DNA of 64,000 nucleotides from JAEUIG01 sp046349775 (GTDB taxonomy: Bacteria; Planctomycetota; Planctomycetia; Planctomycetales; Planctomycetaceae), in assembly GCA_046349775.1 (NCBI GenBank), contig JAXMBS010000002.1:1-64000 (forward strand), written 5' to 3'. The position numbers were made by a program, and so were the translations under genes. Below, one piece after another: positions 18,758-28,350 of this stretch. The stretch's first letter is position 1. The number at the start of each line of letters is the position of its first letter. The notes below the pieces were generated by a model. That model was not told the origin of the DNA. It was given only the letters and a program-made list of their open reading frames with translations, and made no database searches.

Positions 18758-19057
18758 ATGGAATACGATGAATTCATTCAAGGGTTTATATTCGGTGTGG
18801 GCGTCCACCAACACCTGGGGGGCCAGATTGACCTCGTCGCGCGTCTCACGGACATCGCAAATGGCAGCGTCAGCCTGGTAGCAACGCCAGAGGAGGCGAT
18901 CGCTGAGTATAAGAGAGTTACCGGACACCCAATGTCAGAAGACTCCCAAGAGCGACTACGCCGTGAACTTGGAGCAACCGCGCGCGGCGGAAGCAAAGGA
19001 CCGGGAGATGGCGAAAGCCGCGTATTGCGTGCGATGGGGGACCGCCGGATGAAATGA
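18758..19057 (+). CDS. Hypothetical protein in module 1
   Basis: 99 residues starting MEYDEFIQGFIFGVGVHQH after a GGAG ribosome site. No signal peptide. The middle, VATPEEAIAEYKRVTGHPMSEDSQERLRREL, is probably helical; the tail is Gly/Arg-rich and low complexity. I do not recognise a family. It occupies the + side of the first duplicated module. Confidence 0.5.
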   Translation: MEYDEFIQGFIFGVGVHQHLGGQIDLVARLTDIANGSVSLVATPEEAIAEYKRVTGHPMSEDSQERLRRELGATARGGSKGPGDGESRVLRAMGDRRMK

Positions 19058-19200
19058 GCAGTCACATCAATACGAGGGCATCCGTGGCGACGTGCTCCGC
19101 ACTTCGAAAACTTTTCAAACTGTACCACTACCCGCAGCGGGGTGTGTCCTATTTGAAAATCGCCGGCCGGAATTCAGCACGCGGGTTGCTTATCGACGCC

Positions 19201-19473
19201 TCAGTCAGTCATGCGTCTCGGCGGATTCCAACTACGGCCTTGCCGGCTTGCCCAGCGCCCGATGCCATGAAGCTCTTGCCAGCCCGGTCCTTGATGGACG
19301 TAGAGAGCGATCGGTGCAAAGACGATATGCGCGGGGCCGTAGGCCCAGCCCGGCATTAGCCCAGCCCCCGTCACGAAACAGCAACTGAGCCAGGAACTGA
19401 CGTAGGCCGCGCACGTCACCGCCAGCACCATCACGGTGCGTCTGACGATCCGGCGTGGGCGGGTGGCGGGCAT
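19201..19473 (-). CDS. Small membrane protein A2 of duplicated module
   Basis: 90 residues, MPATRPRRIVRRTVMVLAVT, with one transmembrane segment (VMVLAVTCAAYVSSWLSCCF) and a Trp/Gly-rich tail. Homologous to A1 only at the N-terminus; the rest has diverged or been replaced. TAAACT lies 6 nt before the ATG on this strand, another leaderless-type start. Confidence 0.5.
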   Translation of the reverse strand: MPATRPRRIVRRTVMVLAVTCAAYVSSWLSCCFVTGAGLMPGWAYGPAHIVFAPIALYVHQGPGWQELHGIGRWASRQGRSWNPPRRMTD

Positions 19474-19547
19474 GGCGAGAGTTTACCACGATCGCGCGTA
19501 CTGCTCGACGACATGAACGACCGCGTGATGGCCTGAGATCATCCGGA

Positions 19548-19570
19548 CCCCGCCGAAGTGGCGGGGTTTT
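19548..19570 (+). terminator. Rho-independent terminator in module copy 2
   Basis: CCCCGCC/GGCGGGG with loop GAAGT, followed by TTTT. Follows the relic LLDDMNDRVMA reading frame. Confidence 0.65.
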
Positions 19571-19583
19571 CATGCGCCCGTGG

Positions 19584-19589
19584 TATGAT
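19584..19589 (+). promoter_or_regulatory. Extended -10 element TGGTATGAT, predicted leaderless start
   Basis: TATGAT is preceded by TGG and followed by exactly 6 nt before ATG 19596. No ribosome-binding site between. Confidence 0.55.
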
Positions 19590-19595
19590 GCCAAC

Positions 19596-19916
19596 ATGGC
19601 TGAACATCGCCACCGCGGCTTGAACCTGAAACGCACCGTCGCGTGGGCGGCTGTGGTCCTGCTGTGTTTCGCCTTGTATTTGGGCAGCGCGCCGATCGCG
19701 ATGGCTGTGGTTAAGCTTCAGTTCCCCGCGGCAAACCGAGCCTCCTCTTGTCTTTATTTGCCAGCGCGGGCCTATGCGAGAGAGCACGACATTCCCGGAT
19801 CCAATGCGTATGCCGAGTATTTCACCGGTTGCCAGATATGGACGGAGAAGCTGCTTCTAACCGGTTCGACGTCATCGACATTGACTCAGCGGAACAGGTC
19901 AAAGAATTCAAATTAG
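19596..19916 (+). CDS. Small membrane protein of module 2
   Basis: 106 residues, MAEHRHRGLNLKRTVAWAAV, with a hydrophobic segment at about 13-36 (VAWAAVVLLCFALYLGSAPIA). The following LQFPAANRASSCLYLPARAY region has no known family. In layout (basic N-terminus, one helix, short Cys-containing tail) it resembles the A1/A2 proteins. Ends 35 nt before the str promoter. Confidence 0.5.
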   Translation: MAEHRHRGLNLKRTVAWAAVVLLCFALYLGSAPIAMAVVKLQFPAANRASSCLYLPARAYAREHDIPGSNAYAEYFTGCQIWTEKLLLTGSTSSTLTQRNRSKNSN

Positions 19917-19951
19917 GACACGACCCGCTGCGGAACGCCGTTCACCGCTGC

Positions 19952-19980
19952 TTGACGGCATCCGGGCGGGTCAATACATT
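19952..19980 (+). promoter_or_regulatory. Promoter of the rpsL-rpsG operon
   Basis: TTGACG, 17-nt spacer, TACATT. Near-consensus sigma-70-type elements with ideal spacing, about 73 nt before rpsL. Confidence 0.65.
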
Positions 19981-20053
19981 GGTGCGTTCCCACACCGGGG
20001 AAGGCGGTCGGAGTGTCTCCGCAGCCGCCGGAATGTGAGTTGAGCCAGCGCGA

Positions 20054-20425
<372 letters not shown>

Positions 20426-20494
20426 TCAAAGGTCAATAGTCAAAGGTTAATTGTTCAGAAAACAGGATTGAACAATTGACGATTAACAATTGAC
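20426..20494. repeat. Intergenic palindrome, gtcaatt/aattgac family, rpsL-rpsG gap
   Basis: Begins immediately after the rpsL stop. The left arm (ggtcaatagtcaaaggttaa then ttgttca) pairs with the right arm (tgaacaattgac and gattaacaattgacc). The loop is a short A-rich stretch. rpsG starts 50 nt further on. Confidence 0.7.
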
Positions 20495-20544
20495 CTCGTT
20501 CGACATTTGTCTGGCGATTGCCATCAAACCACTGAAGTTCTCTC

Positions 20545-21018
20545 ATGTCCAAAAGTTTCACCGCCAGTGCCACGCAGCTGAAGCCCGATCCGCGGTACGG
20601 ATCGAAGCTGGCGTCGAAGTTCATTAACTGCCTGATGTACGACGGCAAGAAGAGCGTCGCGATGCGGGAGTTTTACGAAGCTCTCGACATGGTGCAGAAG
20701 AAAGTGCCGGAAGTGAGCCCCATCGAGGTCTTCACGCAGGCGGTGGACAACGTCAAGCCCAGCATCGAAGTCCGCTCCAAGCGCGTCGGCGGCGCCACGT
20801 ACCAGGTGCCGACGCCGGTGAATTACAAGCGGCAGCAGGCGCTGTCGATCCGCTGGATCCTCGCCGCCGTCCGGGGGAAGAAGGGGAAGCCGATCGCGCA
20901 ATCGCTGGCCGAGGAGTTCATCGCTGCGTACAAGCGGGAAGGGACCGCCGTCACGCAACGCGAAAACGTCCACAAGATGGCCGACGCGAACAAGGCGTTC
21001 GCCCACTTCGCTTGGTAA
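20545..21018 (+). CDS. rpsG: 30S ribosomal protein S7
   Basis: 157 residues, full length. Primary 16S rRNA-binding protein of the small-subunit head. Recognised by KLASKFINCLMYDGKKSVA, the VKPSIEVRSKRVGGATYQVP loop and NVHKMADANKAFAHFAW end. Second and last gene of the operon before a terminator. Confidence 0.99.
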   Translation: MSKSFTASATQLKPDPRYGSKLASKFINCLMYDGKKSVAMREFYEALDMVQKKVPEVSPIEVFTQAVDNVKPSIEVRSKRVGGATYQVPTPVNYKRQQALSIRWILAAVRGKKGKPIAQSLAEEFIAAYKREGTAVTQRENVHKMADANKAFAHFAW

Positions 21019-21034
21019 TTTGCTGATCACGATC

Positions 21035-21069
21035 AAGCCCACGGACCGCAGTCCGTGGGCTTTGTTGTT
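21035..21069 (+). terminator. Rho-independent terminator after rpsG
   Basis: Perfect 12-bp stem AAGCCCACGGAC/GTCCGTGGGCTT, loop CGCA, then a T-rich tail. It separates rpsG from fusA, which are usually co-transcribed. Confidence 0.75.
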
Positions 21070-21082
21070 GCGCCCAAAGGAG

Positions 21083-21251
21083 GATTCGGGATTCAGGATT
21101 CAGGGGGGTGGAGCTCGACGCGCGCCGGGGCTTCCCTTCGGTCCAGGCCCGGCCACCCGCTGCACAGTTTTCGGATAGGCGCTAAAATCGAAAATCGGAA
21201 ACCCAATATCGAAAATGCTCTTGGCCCTTAGCCCTGACCCCTCGTCCCTCG
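21083..21251. repeat. Composite word-repeat region before fusA
   Basis: Starts with gggattcaggattcaggg, later carries two aatcgaaaat-type words (near 21187 and 21211), and ends with ctcttggcccttagccct (from 21217) and cctcgtccctcgc. The last part matches the right arm of the hisF insertion and touches the fusA ATG, leaving no room for a ribosome site. Confidence 0.5.
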
Positions 21252-21252
21252 C

Positions 21253-23345
<2,093 letters not shown>

Positions 23346-23377
23346 CGGTCAATTGTTGCCTATCAATGGTCAATTTC
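23346..23377. repeat. gtcaatt-family arm, left flank of small-gene block
   Basis: Contains ggtcaattgttgcctatc and aatggtcaatt words; an oppositely oriented partner lies at 24038-24064, on the other side of two small membrane genes. Confidence 0.5.
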
Positions 23378-23437
23378 CAGCCTTCTAAACGGGAAGGTTG
23401 AGGCCTCTCCGGCCGAAGAGGCACAGTCCCCAACCGG

Positions 23438-23707
23438 TCAACGCAAAAGACCGCACCGCGCCCAACGGGACCGGGCAATCGCAGGAACGCCCATCAACAC
23501 AATCGCCGTGATATTACCATGCTCCCGGCTGTTGGGAGGGAAGCCATTCGCGTTCAGAATTCGCGAGATATCGTCAGTCATCGCGTAGTACACGCCGCCT
23601 GCGTATACGCCGGCAAGCAGCGCAATCACGACGACGATTACGTACAGCGTGATTTGTCCTCCGCGACTCACCAATGGTCGGCGATTTCGCTTGGGCTGTT
23701 CGTGCAT
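23438..23707 (-). CDS. Small membrane protein, unknown
   Basis: 89 residues from ATG 23707. A basic N-terminus (MHEQPKRNRRPLVSRGG) is followed by one strong transmembrane segment (ITLYVIVVVIALLAGVYAGGVYYA) and a tail with NANGFPPNSREHG. The start is set by a TATGAT element 6 nt upstream. No family recognised. Antisense to the ribosomal operon and inserted between fusA and rpsJ. Confidence 0.45.
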   Translation of the reverse strand: MHEQPKRNRRPLVSRGGQITLYVIVVVIALLAGVYAGGVYYAMTDDISRILNANGFPPNSREHGNITAIVLMGVPAIARSRWARCGLLR

Positions 23708-23713
23708 GACCGC

Positions 23714-23719
23714 ATCATA
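23714..23719 (-). promoter_or_regulatory. Extended -10 element TATGAT, predicted leaderless start
   Basis: On the reverse strand TTGGTATGAT then GCGGTC (6 nt) then ATG 23707. Confidence 0.5.
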
Positions 23720-23742
23720 CCAAGGCAGGAGTGGCGTCATGC

Positions 23743-24003
23743 TCAAGACGACTTCCAATACAGCGTCACTCCGACACCGAGCAGAATCACAGATAACAGG
23801 AATTGCAGCAGATATCGGCGCTCCCGTCTGCGGATCAATGTCCAGCCGACGGTCGCGGTGCCAATCAGAGGCGCCATGAACAATACGTGCGGGCACCGAT
23901 CAAACGCCGAAGGGTCGAACCAATGCTCTGTGATTGCAAAAGAACCGAGTGCAGGCCACGTCCAGAACCAGTACCCGAGATTACGACGTAAACTGCGTTC
24001 CAT
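23743..24003 (-). CDS. Small membrane protein, unknown
   Basis: 86 residues from ATG 24003 (MERSLRRNLGYWFWTWPALG). Two or three hydrophobic segments: YWFWTWPALGSFAI, VLFMAPLIGTATVGWTL and LLQFLLSVILLGVGVTLYW, separated by a basic RRRERRY turn. No family recognised. TATCAT lies 6 nt before the ATG. Ends 36 nt before the next small gene. Confidence 0.5.
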   Translation of the reverse strand: MERSLRRNLGYWFWTWPALGSFAITEHWFDPSAFDRCPHVLFMAPLIGTATVGWTLIRRRERRYLLQFLLSVILLGVGVTLYWKSS

Positions 24004-24009
24004 GCCTCG

Positions 24010-24015
24010 ATGATA
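24010..24015 (-). promoter_or_regulatory. Extended -10 element TATCAT, predicted leaderless start
   Basis: Reverse strand: GTGGTATCAT, then CGAGGC (6 nt), then ATG 24003. Confidence 0.5.
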
Positions 24016-24037
24016 CCACGGCCTTCCGACTCACTCC

Positions 24038-24064
24038 CTGAACCATTGACGATTGACCATTGAC
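24038..24064. repeat. gtcaatt-family arm, right flank of small-gene block
   Basis: Contains gaaccattgacgattgacc and attgacg words, inverted relative to 23346-23377. Confidence 0.5.
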
Positions 24065-24128
24065 GCCGAACGCTCAAGCACCTCCGGCCCCCCAGAAAGA
24101 CGCCGAAAAAATTGCTGAGAGTGCTTCG

Positions 24129-24157
24129 TTGACAAGCTGTTAGGGCATCATTAGGAT
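24129..24157 (+). promoter_or_regulatory. Promoter of the S10 operon
   Basis: TTGACA, 17-nt spacer, TAGGAT. Perfect -35 and good -10, about 80 nt before rpsJ. No other equally good promoter is seen in the following 15 kb of r-protein genes. Confidence 0.65.
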
Positions 24158-24236
24158 TCCGAATTCCCGATAACCTGACGGGCGAGTGCGCCCATTGTCG
24201 GCGCGGATGTAACTCATTTGAGAGGTGACGGTTAAC

Positions 24237-24554
24237 GTGGCTGGGAACGAGCGGATCCGGATCCGCATGGAAGCATACGACCACACGGTTTTGGACCAGT
24301 CGGCGACGGACATCGTCGATACGGCCAAGCGGACCGGCGCGGTCGTGCATGGGCCGATCCCCCTGCCGACGCGAATCGAACGGTATACGGTGTTGAGAAG
24401 CCCGCACATCGACAAGAAGTCGCGGGAGCAGTTTGAAATTCGGACGCACAAGCGGGTCATCGACATCTTGCAACCGACGGGCAAGACGATCGACGCGTTG
24501 AACAAGTTGTCGCTGCCTGCGGGCGTCGACATCAAGATCAAGGCGACCGCCTAG
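24237..24554 (+). CDS. rpsJ: 30S ribosomal protein S10
   Basis: 105 residues from GTG 24237, chosen over GTG 24225 because GAGGTGA sits 8 nt before it and the protein then begins VAGNERIRIRMEAYDH as in relatives. Shows GPIPLPTRIERYTVLRSPHI and the DKKSREQFEIRTHKR NusE-type segment. First gene of the S10 operon. The 213 bases to rplC hold no gene. Confidence 0.98.
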   Translation: MAGNERIRIRMEAYDHTVLDQSATDIVDTAKRTGAVVHGPIPLPTRIERYTVLRSPHIDKKSREQFEIRTHKRVIDILQPTGKTIDALNKLSLPAGVDIKIKATA

Positions 24555-24767
24555 AGTCGCGAGCGACTCCGGGTGGTGTTTTGCCTGCGGCCAGGCCTGG
24601 GCCTGACGCACTCCGCGACAAGCGGGTGAGCAGCGTCGGGACCTGTGAGCCTTTCGCGGCAGCCTTCCGTGCCGCGAAGAAGTGGGGAACGTGCCTGCAA
24701 TTCGCCCGAATTGCAGAGTCAAATAAAGCTGCGGCAGGTGGACCTTCCACGCTGAGCGAGGGACGTC

Positions 24768-25514
24768 ATGTCGGTCGGATTATTGGGTCGAAAAGTCGGA
24801 ATGACGCAGGTGTACGGCGAGGATGGTTCCATCATCCCCGTGACCGTCGTCGCAGCCGGTCCGTGCACCGTGCTGCAGATCCGCACGCAAGAGCGTGACG
24901 GGTACGAGGCCGTGCAGCTCGGTTACGGCGACAAGCTGAGTCAGGCGGACATCGAGCGTCCGGCGGAACAGCGGAACCGTTCGCGGGCGTCGCGGGCGGA
25001 GCGCGGGCACGTGGTCCAGCTCAGCAGCAAGCGGCAGAAGGCCCGGCAGGCGGCGGGCGTGGAGCTGCCGCCGAAAGCGGGTTGCGAGCCGCCGCGATTC
25101 ATCAAGGAGTTTCGGACGGACGGCGAGAAGCACGAGCATACGGTCGGCCAGGTACTGACGGCGGCGCACTTCGAGGGGGTGACGCACGTCGATGTGATCG
25201 GCACGACGAAGGGGCGCGGCACCGAAGGCGTGATGTTCCGGCACAACTTCAGCGGCCAGAAGGCCAGCCACGGCGCCAAGAAGATTCACCGTATGCCGGG
25301 CAGTATGTCGGCCCACGGGACCAACCGCGGCTGGTGCGGACGCATCAAGAAGGGGAAGCGGATGGCCGGCCGCTACGGCGTGGACCGCTGCACGATCCGC
25401 AACCTGAAGCTCGTCCGGATCGATGCGGAAAGCAATATGATCCTGGTGGAGGGAGCGATCCCCGGCCCGAACGGCGGGTATGTGATGGTGAGGAAGACCA
25501 ACAAGCTGCGCTGA
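24768..25514 (+). CDS. rplC: 50S ribosomal protein L3
   Basis: 248 residues, somewhat longer than the E. coli protein because of a basic Ser/Arg/Gln-rich insertion near residues 75-105. Begins MSVGLLGRKVGMTQVY; the conserved rRNA-binding loop GTTKGRGTEGVMFRHNF and HRMPGSMSAHG are intact. ATG follows a GAGGGA site. Confidence 0.98.
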   Translation: MSVGLLGRKVGMTQVYGEDGSIIPVTVVAAGPCTVLQIRTQERDGYEAVQLGYGDKLSQADIERPAEQRNRSRASRAERGHVVQLSSKRQKARQAAGVELPPKAGCEPPRFIKEFRTDGEKHEHTVGQVLTAAHFEGVTHVDVIGTTKGRGTEGVMFRHNFSGQKASHGAKKIHRMPGSMSAHGTNRGWCGRIKKGKRMAGRYGVDRCTIRNLKLVRIDAESNMILVEGAIPGPNGGYVMVRKTNKLR

Positions 25515-25543
25515 CGCGGTCAATTGACAATGGACTCACTGCG

Positions 25544-26167
25544 ATGATTTCGGCACCCATTCTCGATATGGCAGGCAAAGAGGTCGGAACCTACAAGTTC
25601 GACCCCGCTGACCTTGCGCCCGGCATCAACAAGCAGTTGCTGCACGACGCGGTCGTGATGTACGAGAACAACCGCCGCGTCGGGACTGCGCAGACAAAGT
25701 CGCGCGGCATGGTGAAGGGGAGTTCGAAGAAGCTGTACCGGCAGAAGGGGACCGGCCGGGCGCGGGCCGGTAATCGCCGGACGCCGGTGCGTCGCGGCGG
25801 CGGTCATGCGTTTGCGAAGGTTCCCAAGGACTGGAGCTATCGGCTGCCCAAGAAGGCGGTCCGGCTGGCGACGCGGATGGCGCTGCTCAGCAAGTTCCAG
25901 GACGGTGAGGCGATTGTCGTCGACAAGCTGGCCGTCAAAGAGGCCAAGACCCGGACGATTTCGGCGATGCTCAAGGCGCTGGGCGTGGATCGCCAGTCGT
26001 GCCTGCTGGCGATCGCCGGTGCGAATAACGAAGTCTGGCGGTCGGCCCGCAACATCCCGACGGTCCAGGTCGCCCCGGCCGCCGAACTCAACGCGTACGA
26101 CCTGCTGCATCAGAAGCGGCTGGTTATCACGCGGGAAGCCATCGATCAACTGCGAGCGAAGGAATAA
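25544..26167 (+). CDS. rplD: 50S ribosomal protein L4
   Basis: 207 residues from ATG 25544. Contains the tunnel-loop region SSKKLYRQKGTGRARAGNRR and RRGGGHAFAKVPKDWSY, then the C-terminal AYDLLHQKRLVITREAI. The gap to rplC contains a short gtcaattgacaatgg word. Confidence 0.98.
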   Translation: MISAPILDMAGKEVGTYKFDPADLAPGINKQLLHDAVVMYENNRRVGTAQTKSRGMVKGSSKKLYRQKGTGRARAGNRRTPVRRGGGHAFAKVPKDWSYRLPKKAVRLATRMALLSKFQDGEAIVVDKLAVKEAKTRTISAMLKALGVDRQSCLLAIAGANNEVWRSARNIPTVQVAPAAELNAYDLLHQKRLVITREAIDQLRAKE

Positions 26168-26172
26168 CTGCG

Positions 26173-26478
26173 ATGGACTCCGGAAGCGAGACGCCCGTCA
26201 TGGATCCGCAGCAGGTCGTGCTGCGTCCGCTGGTGACCGAGAAGGGGACGCACCAGTCGGAGAAGTACAACGCGTATGCGTTCGAGGTGGCGTCGCGCGC
26301 GACCAAGCACGACATCAAGCACGCCGTTGAGGCCCTGTGGGACGTCCGCGTGGTTTCGGTGCGGACGCAGACCCGCAAGGGTAAACCGCGACGGACGCGG
26401 ATGGCGCTGGGGCACACCGCCGACTGGAAGAAGGCGATCGTCGAACTGCACGAAGAGGACAGGATTTCGTTCTTCTAG
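26173..26478 (+). CDS. rplW: 50S ribosomal protein L23
   Basis: 101 residues. VVLRPLVTEKGTHQSEKYNAY and FEVASRATKHDIKHAVEALW are typical; RTQTRKGKPRRTRMALG is the loop at the tunnel exit that docks SRP and trigger factor. Five bases after rplD. Confidence 0.98.
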   Translation: MDSGSETPVMDPQQVVLRPLVTEKGTHQSEKYNAYAFEVASRATKHDIKHAVEALWDVRVVSVRTQTRKGKPRRTRMALGHTADWKKAIVELHEEDRISFF

Positions 26479-26484
26479 GAAGAT

Positions 26485-26561
26485 GTGTTTGGTGCTTTGT
26501 CGTTTGGTGACACTGCACCGGCCACACGACCAGGCACCAAACGACCAAACCACCAAGCACC
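26485..26561. repeat. Intergenic palindrome, gtttggtg/caccaaac family, rplW-rplB gap
   Basis: Starts 7 nt after the rplW stop and ends 13 nt before the rplB ATG. Left arm gtgtttggtgctttgtcgtt; right arm caggcaccaaacgaccaaac followed by caccaagcacc. No ribosome site precedes rplB. Confidence 0.7.
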
Positions 26562-26573
26562 TGAAACCCACCC

Positions 26574-27431
26574 ATGGGACTGCGATTCCTCAAACCGACG
26601 ACCGCCGGCCAGCGAGGCATGTCGGTCAGTGATTTCGCCGAAATCACCGACCGCAAGAAGCGTCGCGAGAAGAAGCTGACGGTGCGCCTGAAGAAGAAGT
26701 CGGGCCGCAACAACCAGGGGAAGATCACCGCGCGACATCGCGGCGGCGGTCACAAGACCCAGTACCGGATCATCGACTTCAAGCGGAACAAAGACGGCAT
26801 CCCGGCCAAGGTGACGTTCGTCGAGTACGATCCGAACCGGTCGGCGCGCATTGCCCTCCTGGAATACGAGGACGGCGAGAAGAGTTACATTCTGGCGCCG
26901 GAAGGGCTCGTCGCCGGCGCGACGGTCATGAGTGGCGAGGGTGTGGAGCCGAAGGTCGGAAACTCGCTGCCGCTGTCGCAGATCCCTCCGGGGATGCCGA
27001 TCCACAATATCGAGATGCAGCCCGGTCGCGGTGGGCAGCTCGTCCGCACGGCCGGCGGCGCGGCCACGATGAACGCCCGCGAAAAAGAGTGGGCCCAGAT
27101 CACGCTGCCGTCGGGCGAGATTCGCCGATTGCATAGTGGATGCCGAGCGACGATCGGCCAGATCGGCAACCTCGATCACCAGAACATCAGTATTGGCAAG
27201 GCTGGCCGCAAGCGGTGGATGGGGCGGCGGCCGCGTGTGCGCGGTTCCGCGATGAACCCGGTTGCCCATCCGATGGGGGGTGGAGAGGGCCGTAGGTCGG
27301 GCGGACGCCATCCGTGCAGTCCTAGCGGCAAGCTTTCCAAGGGCGGTAAGACCCGCAAGCGTCGGAAGCCTTCGTCGAAGGCGATTGTCCGGCGCCGCTG
27401 GTCGCGACGGCACGGGCAGTTGATTACATAG
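26574..27431 (+). CDS. rplB: 50S ribosomal protein L2
   Basis: 285 residues. Peptidyl-transferase-centre protein: GRNNQGKITARHRGGGHKT, MPIHNIEMQPGRGGQLVRTA, RVRGSAMNPVAHPMGGGEGR (with the conserved His) and the basic tail are intact. N-terminus GLRFLKPTTAGQRGMSV. Confidence 0.99.
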   Translation: MGLRFLKPTTAGQRGMSVSDFAEITDRKKRREKKLTVRLKKKSGRNNQGKITARHRGGGHKTQYRIIDFKRNKDGIPAKVTFVEYDPNRSARIALLEYEDGEKSYILAPEGLVAGATVMSGEGVEPKVGNSLPLSQIPPGMPIHNIEMQPGRGGQLVRTAGGAATMNAREKEWAQITLPSGEIRRLHSGCRATIGQIGNLDHQNISIGKAGRKRWMGRRPRVRGSAMNPVAHPMGGGEGRRSGGRHPCSPSGKLSKGGKTRKRRKPSSKAIVRRRWSRRHGQLIT

Positions 27432-27537
27432 GTTTTCGGTCGTCGGCGATCGGTTGTCGGTGTTGCGACAGCCGATGACAGTTGCCGGCCGCTGAACTGG
27501 GAATACCGATAACCGAGAACTGATAACCGACAACCTC
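27432..27537. repeat. Intergenic palindrome, gtcggt/accgac family, rplB-rpsS gap
   Basis: Fills the gap from the base after the rplB stop to 3 nt before the rpsS ATG. Left: ggttttcggtcgtcggcg, then ggttgtcggtg. Right: accgataaccgag, then ctgataaccgacaacc. Confidence 0.75.
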
Positions 27538-27539
27538 CC

Positions 27540-27809
27540 ATGGGACGTTCACTCAAAAAAGGCCCGTTTGTTGACCAGAATCTGCTCCAGAAGATTGGGC
27601 GGCTCGACGCTGCCAATCGGAAGGAGCCGATCAAGACCTGGGCACGACGGTCGACGATCTCGCCGGAGTTCATCGGGCATACATTCCTGGTGCACAACGG
27701 CCGAGCGCATATCAACGTGTACGTCTCTGAAGAAATGGTCGGTCACAAGCTCGGTGAGTTCGCTCCGACCCGGACATTCCGCGGACACGGAGCGAAGGGG
27801 TCGAGGTAA
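27540..27809 (+). CDS. rpsS: 30S ribosomal protein S19
   Basis: 89 residues. MGRSLKKGPFVDQNLL, SRRSTISPEFIGHTF-type segment (here TWARRSTISPEFIGHTF) and GHKLGEFAPTRTFRGHG are diagnostic. The ATG directly abuts the palindrome, with no Shine-Dalgarno sequence. Confidence 0.99.
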   Translation: MGRSLKKGPFVDQNLLQKIGRLDAANRKEPIKTWARRSTISPEFIGHTFLVHNGRAHINVYVSEEMVGHKLGEFAPTRTFRGHGAKGSR

Positions 27810-27817
27810 GCGAAGCC

Positions 27818-27873
27818 GGTGTTTGGTGGAGACCTGGAACCAATAGACCAAACGCCACACGACCAGACACAAC
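27818..27873. repeat. Intergenic palindrome, gtttggtgg/gaccagac family, rpsS-rplV gap
   Basis: Left ggtgtttggtggagacctgg; right agaccaaacgccacacgacc plus agacac. Begins 8 nt after the rpsS stop. Confidence 0.6.
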
Positions 27874-27923
27874 GGACGATTGTGGGTGCGGGCGACTTCG
27901 CTCGACGCAGGAATTTGAACAAC

Positions 27924-28268
27924 ATGGCCATCGTCAAAGCGTCACATCGATTCGCACGGATTTCGGCGACGAAAGTGCGACCGTTCGCCGACCTCATCCG
28001 CGGGATGAGCGTCGAGGACGCGTTGAACGCGCTCAAGTACCAGCCGAATCGCGGCGCGCGGTTCATCGAGAAGGTACTGAAGAGCGCCCAGGCCAACGCC
28101 GAGGACCGGGGCGCCCGCAACGTCGAACGCATGACGATCACCGACGCCCGCGCCGACGGCGGCCCGATGATGAAGCGGATTCGGCCGATGTCGCGCGGCA
28201 TGGCGTTCACGATCCGCCGGCGGTTCGCACACATCCACGTTGGGATCGACGTTCCGGAAGTCACGTGA
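27924..28268 (+). CDS. rplV: 50S ribosomal protein L22
   Basis: 114 residues from ATG 27924 (MAIVKASHRFARISATKVRP). Exit-tunnel protein; the DALNALKYQPNRGARFIEKV and tunnel hairpin MMKRIRPMSRGMAF are intact. An AGGA lies 10 nt before the ATG. Confidence 0.98.
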   Translation: MAIVKASHRFARISATKVRPFADLIRGMSVEDALNALKYQPNRGARFIEKVLKSAQANAEDRGARNVERMTITDARADGGPMMKRIRPMSRGMAFTIRRRFAHIHVGIDVPEVT

Positions 28269-28305
28269 GAGGCCAGAGGCCGGTAGAAAAAAACGAAAGA
28301 GCTGG

Positions 28306-28343
28306 AACCACCAGCGACCAGACCACCAGACCACCAGACACTG
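28306..28343. repeat. gaccaccagac-word arm, rplV-rpsC gap
   Basis: Tandem words accaccagcgaccagacc, accagaccaccagac immediately before the rpsC start. Only a weak left arm (ggccagaggccggtag) precedes. Confidence 0.55.
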
Positions 28344-28350
28344 TTGCCCT

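Larger units (their letters stand above)
19428..19598. repeat. Duplicated divergent intergenic module, copy 2
   Basis: Same order of elements as 18541-18706: reverse-strand MPATR start, a relic ending LLDDMNDRVMA then stop at 19498-19536, terminator 19548-19570, and -10 TATGAT 6 nt before ATG 19596. Differences from copy 1 are point changes and short indels. Confidence 0.7.

Noticed and set aside
21035..21069. Considered as an attachment site
   Set aside because: Simple perfect stem with a T-rich tail is better explained as a terminator; no integrase or tRNA gene is present.
23438..24003. Considered as a remnant of tuf between fusA and rpsJ
   Set aside because: No EF-Tu motif (GHVDHGKT, NKxD) is found on either strand in any frame.
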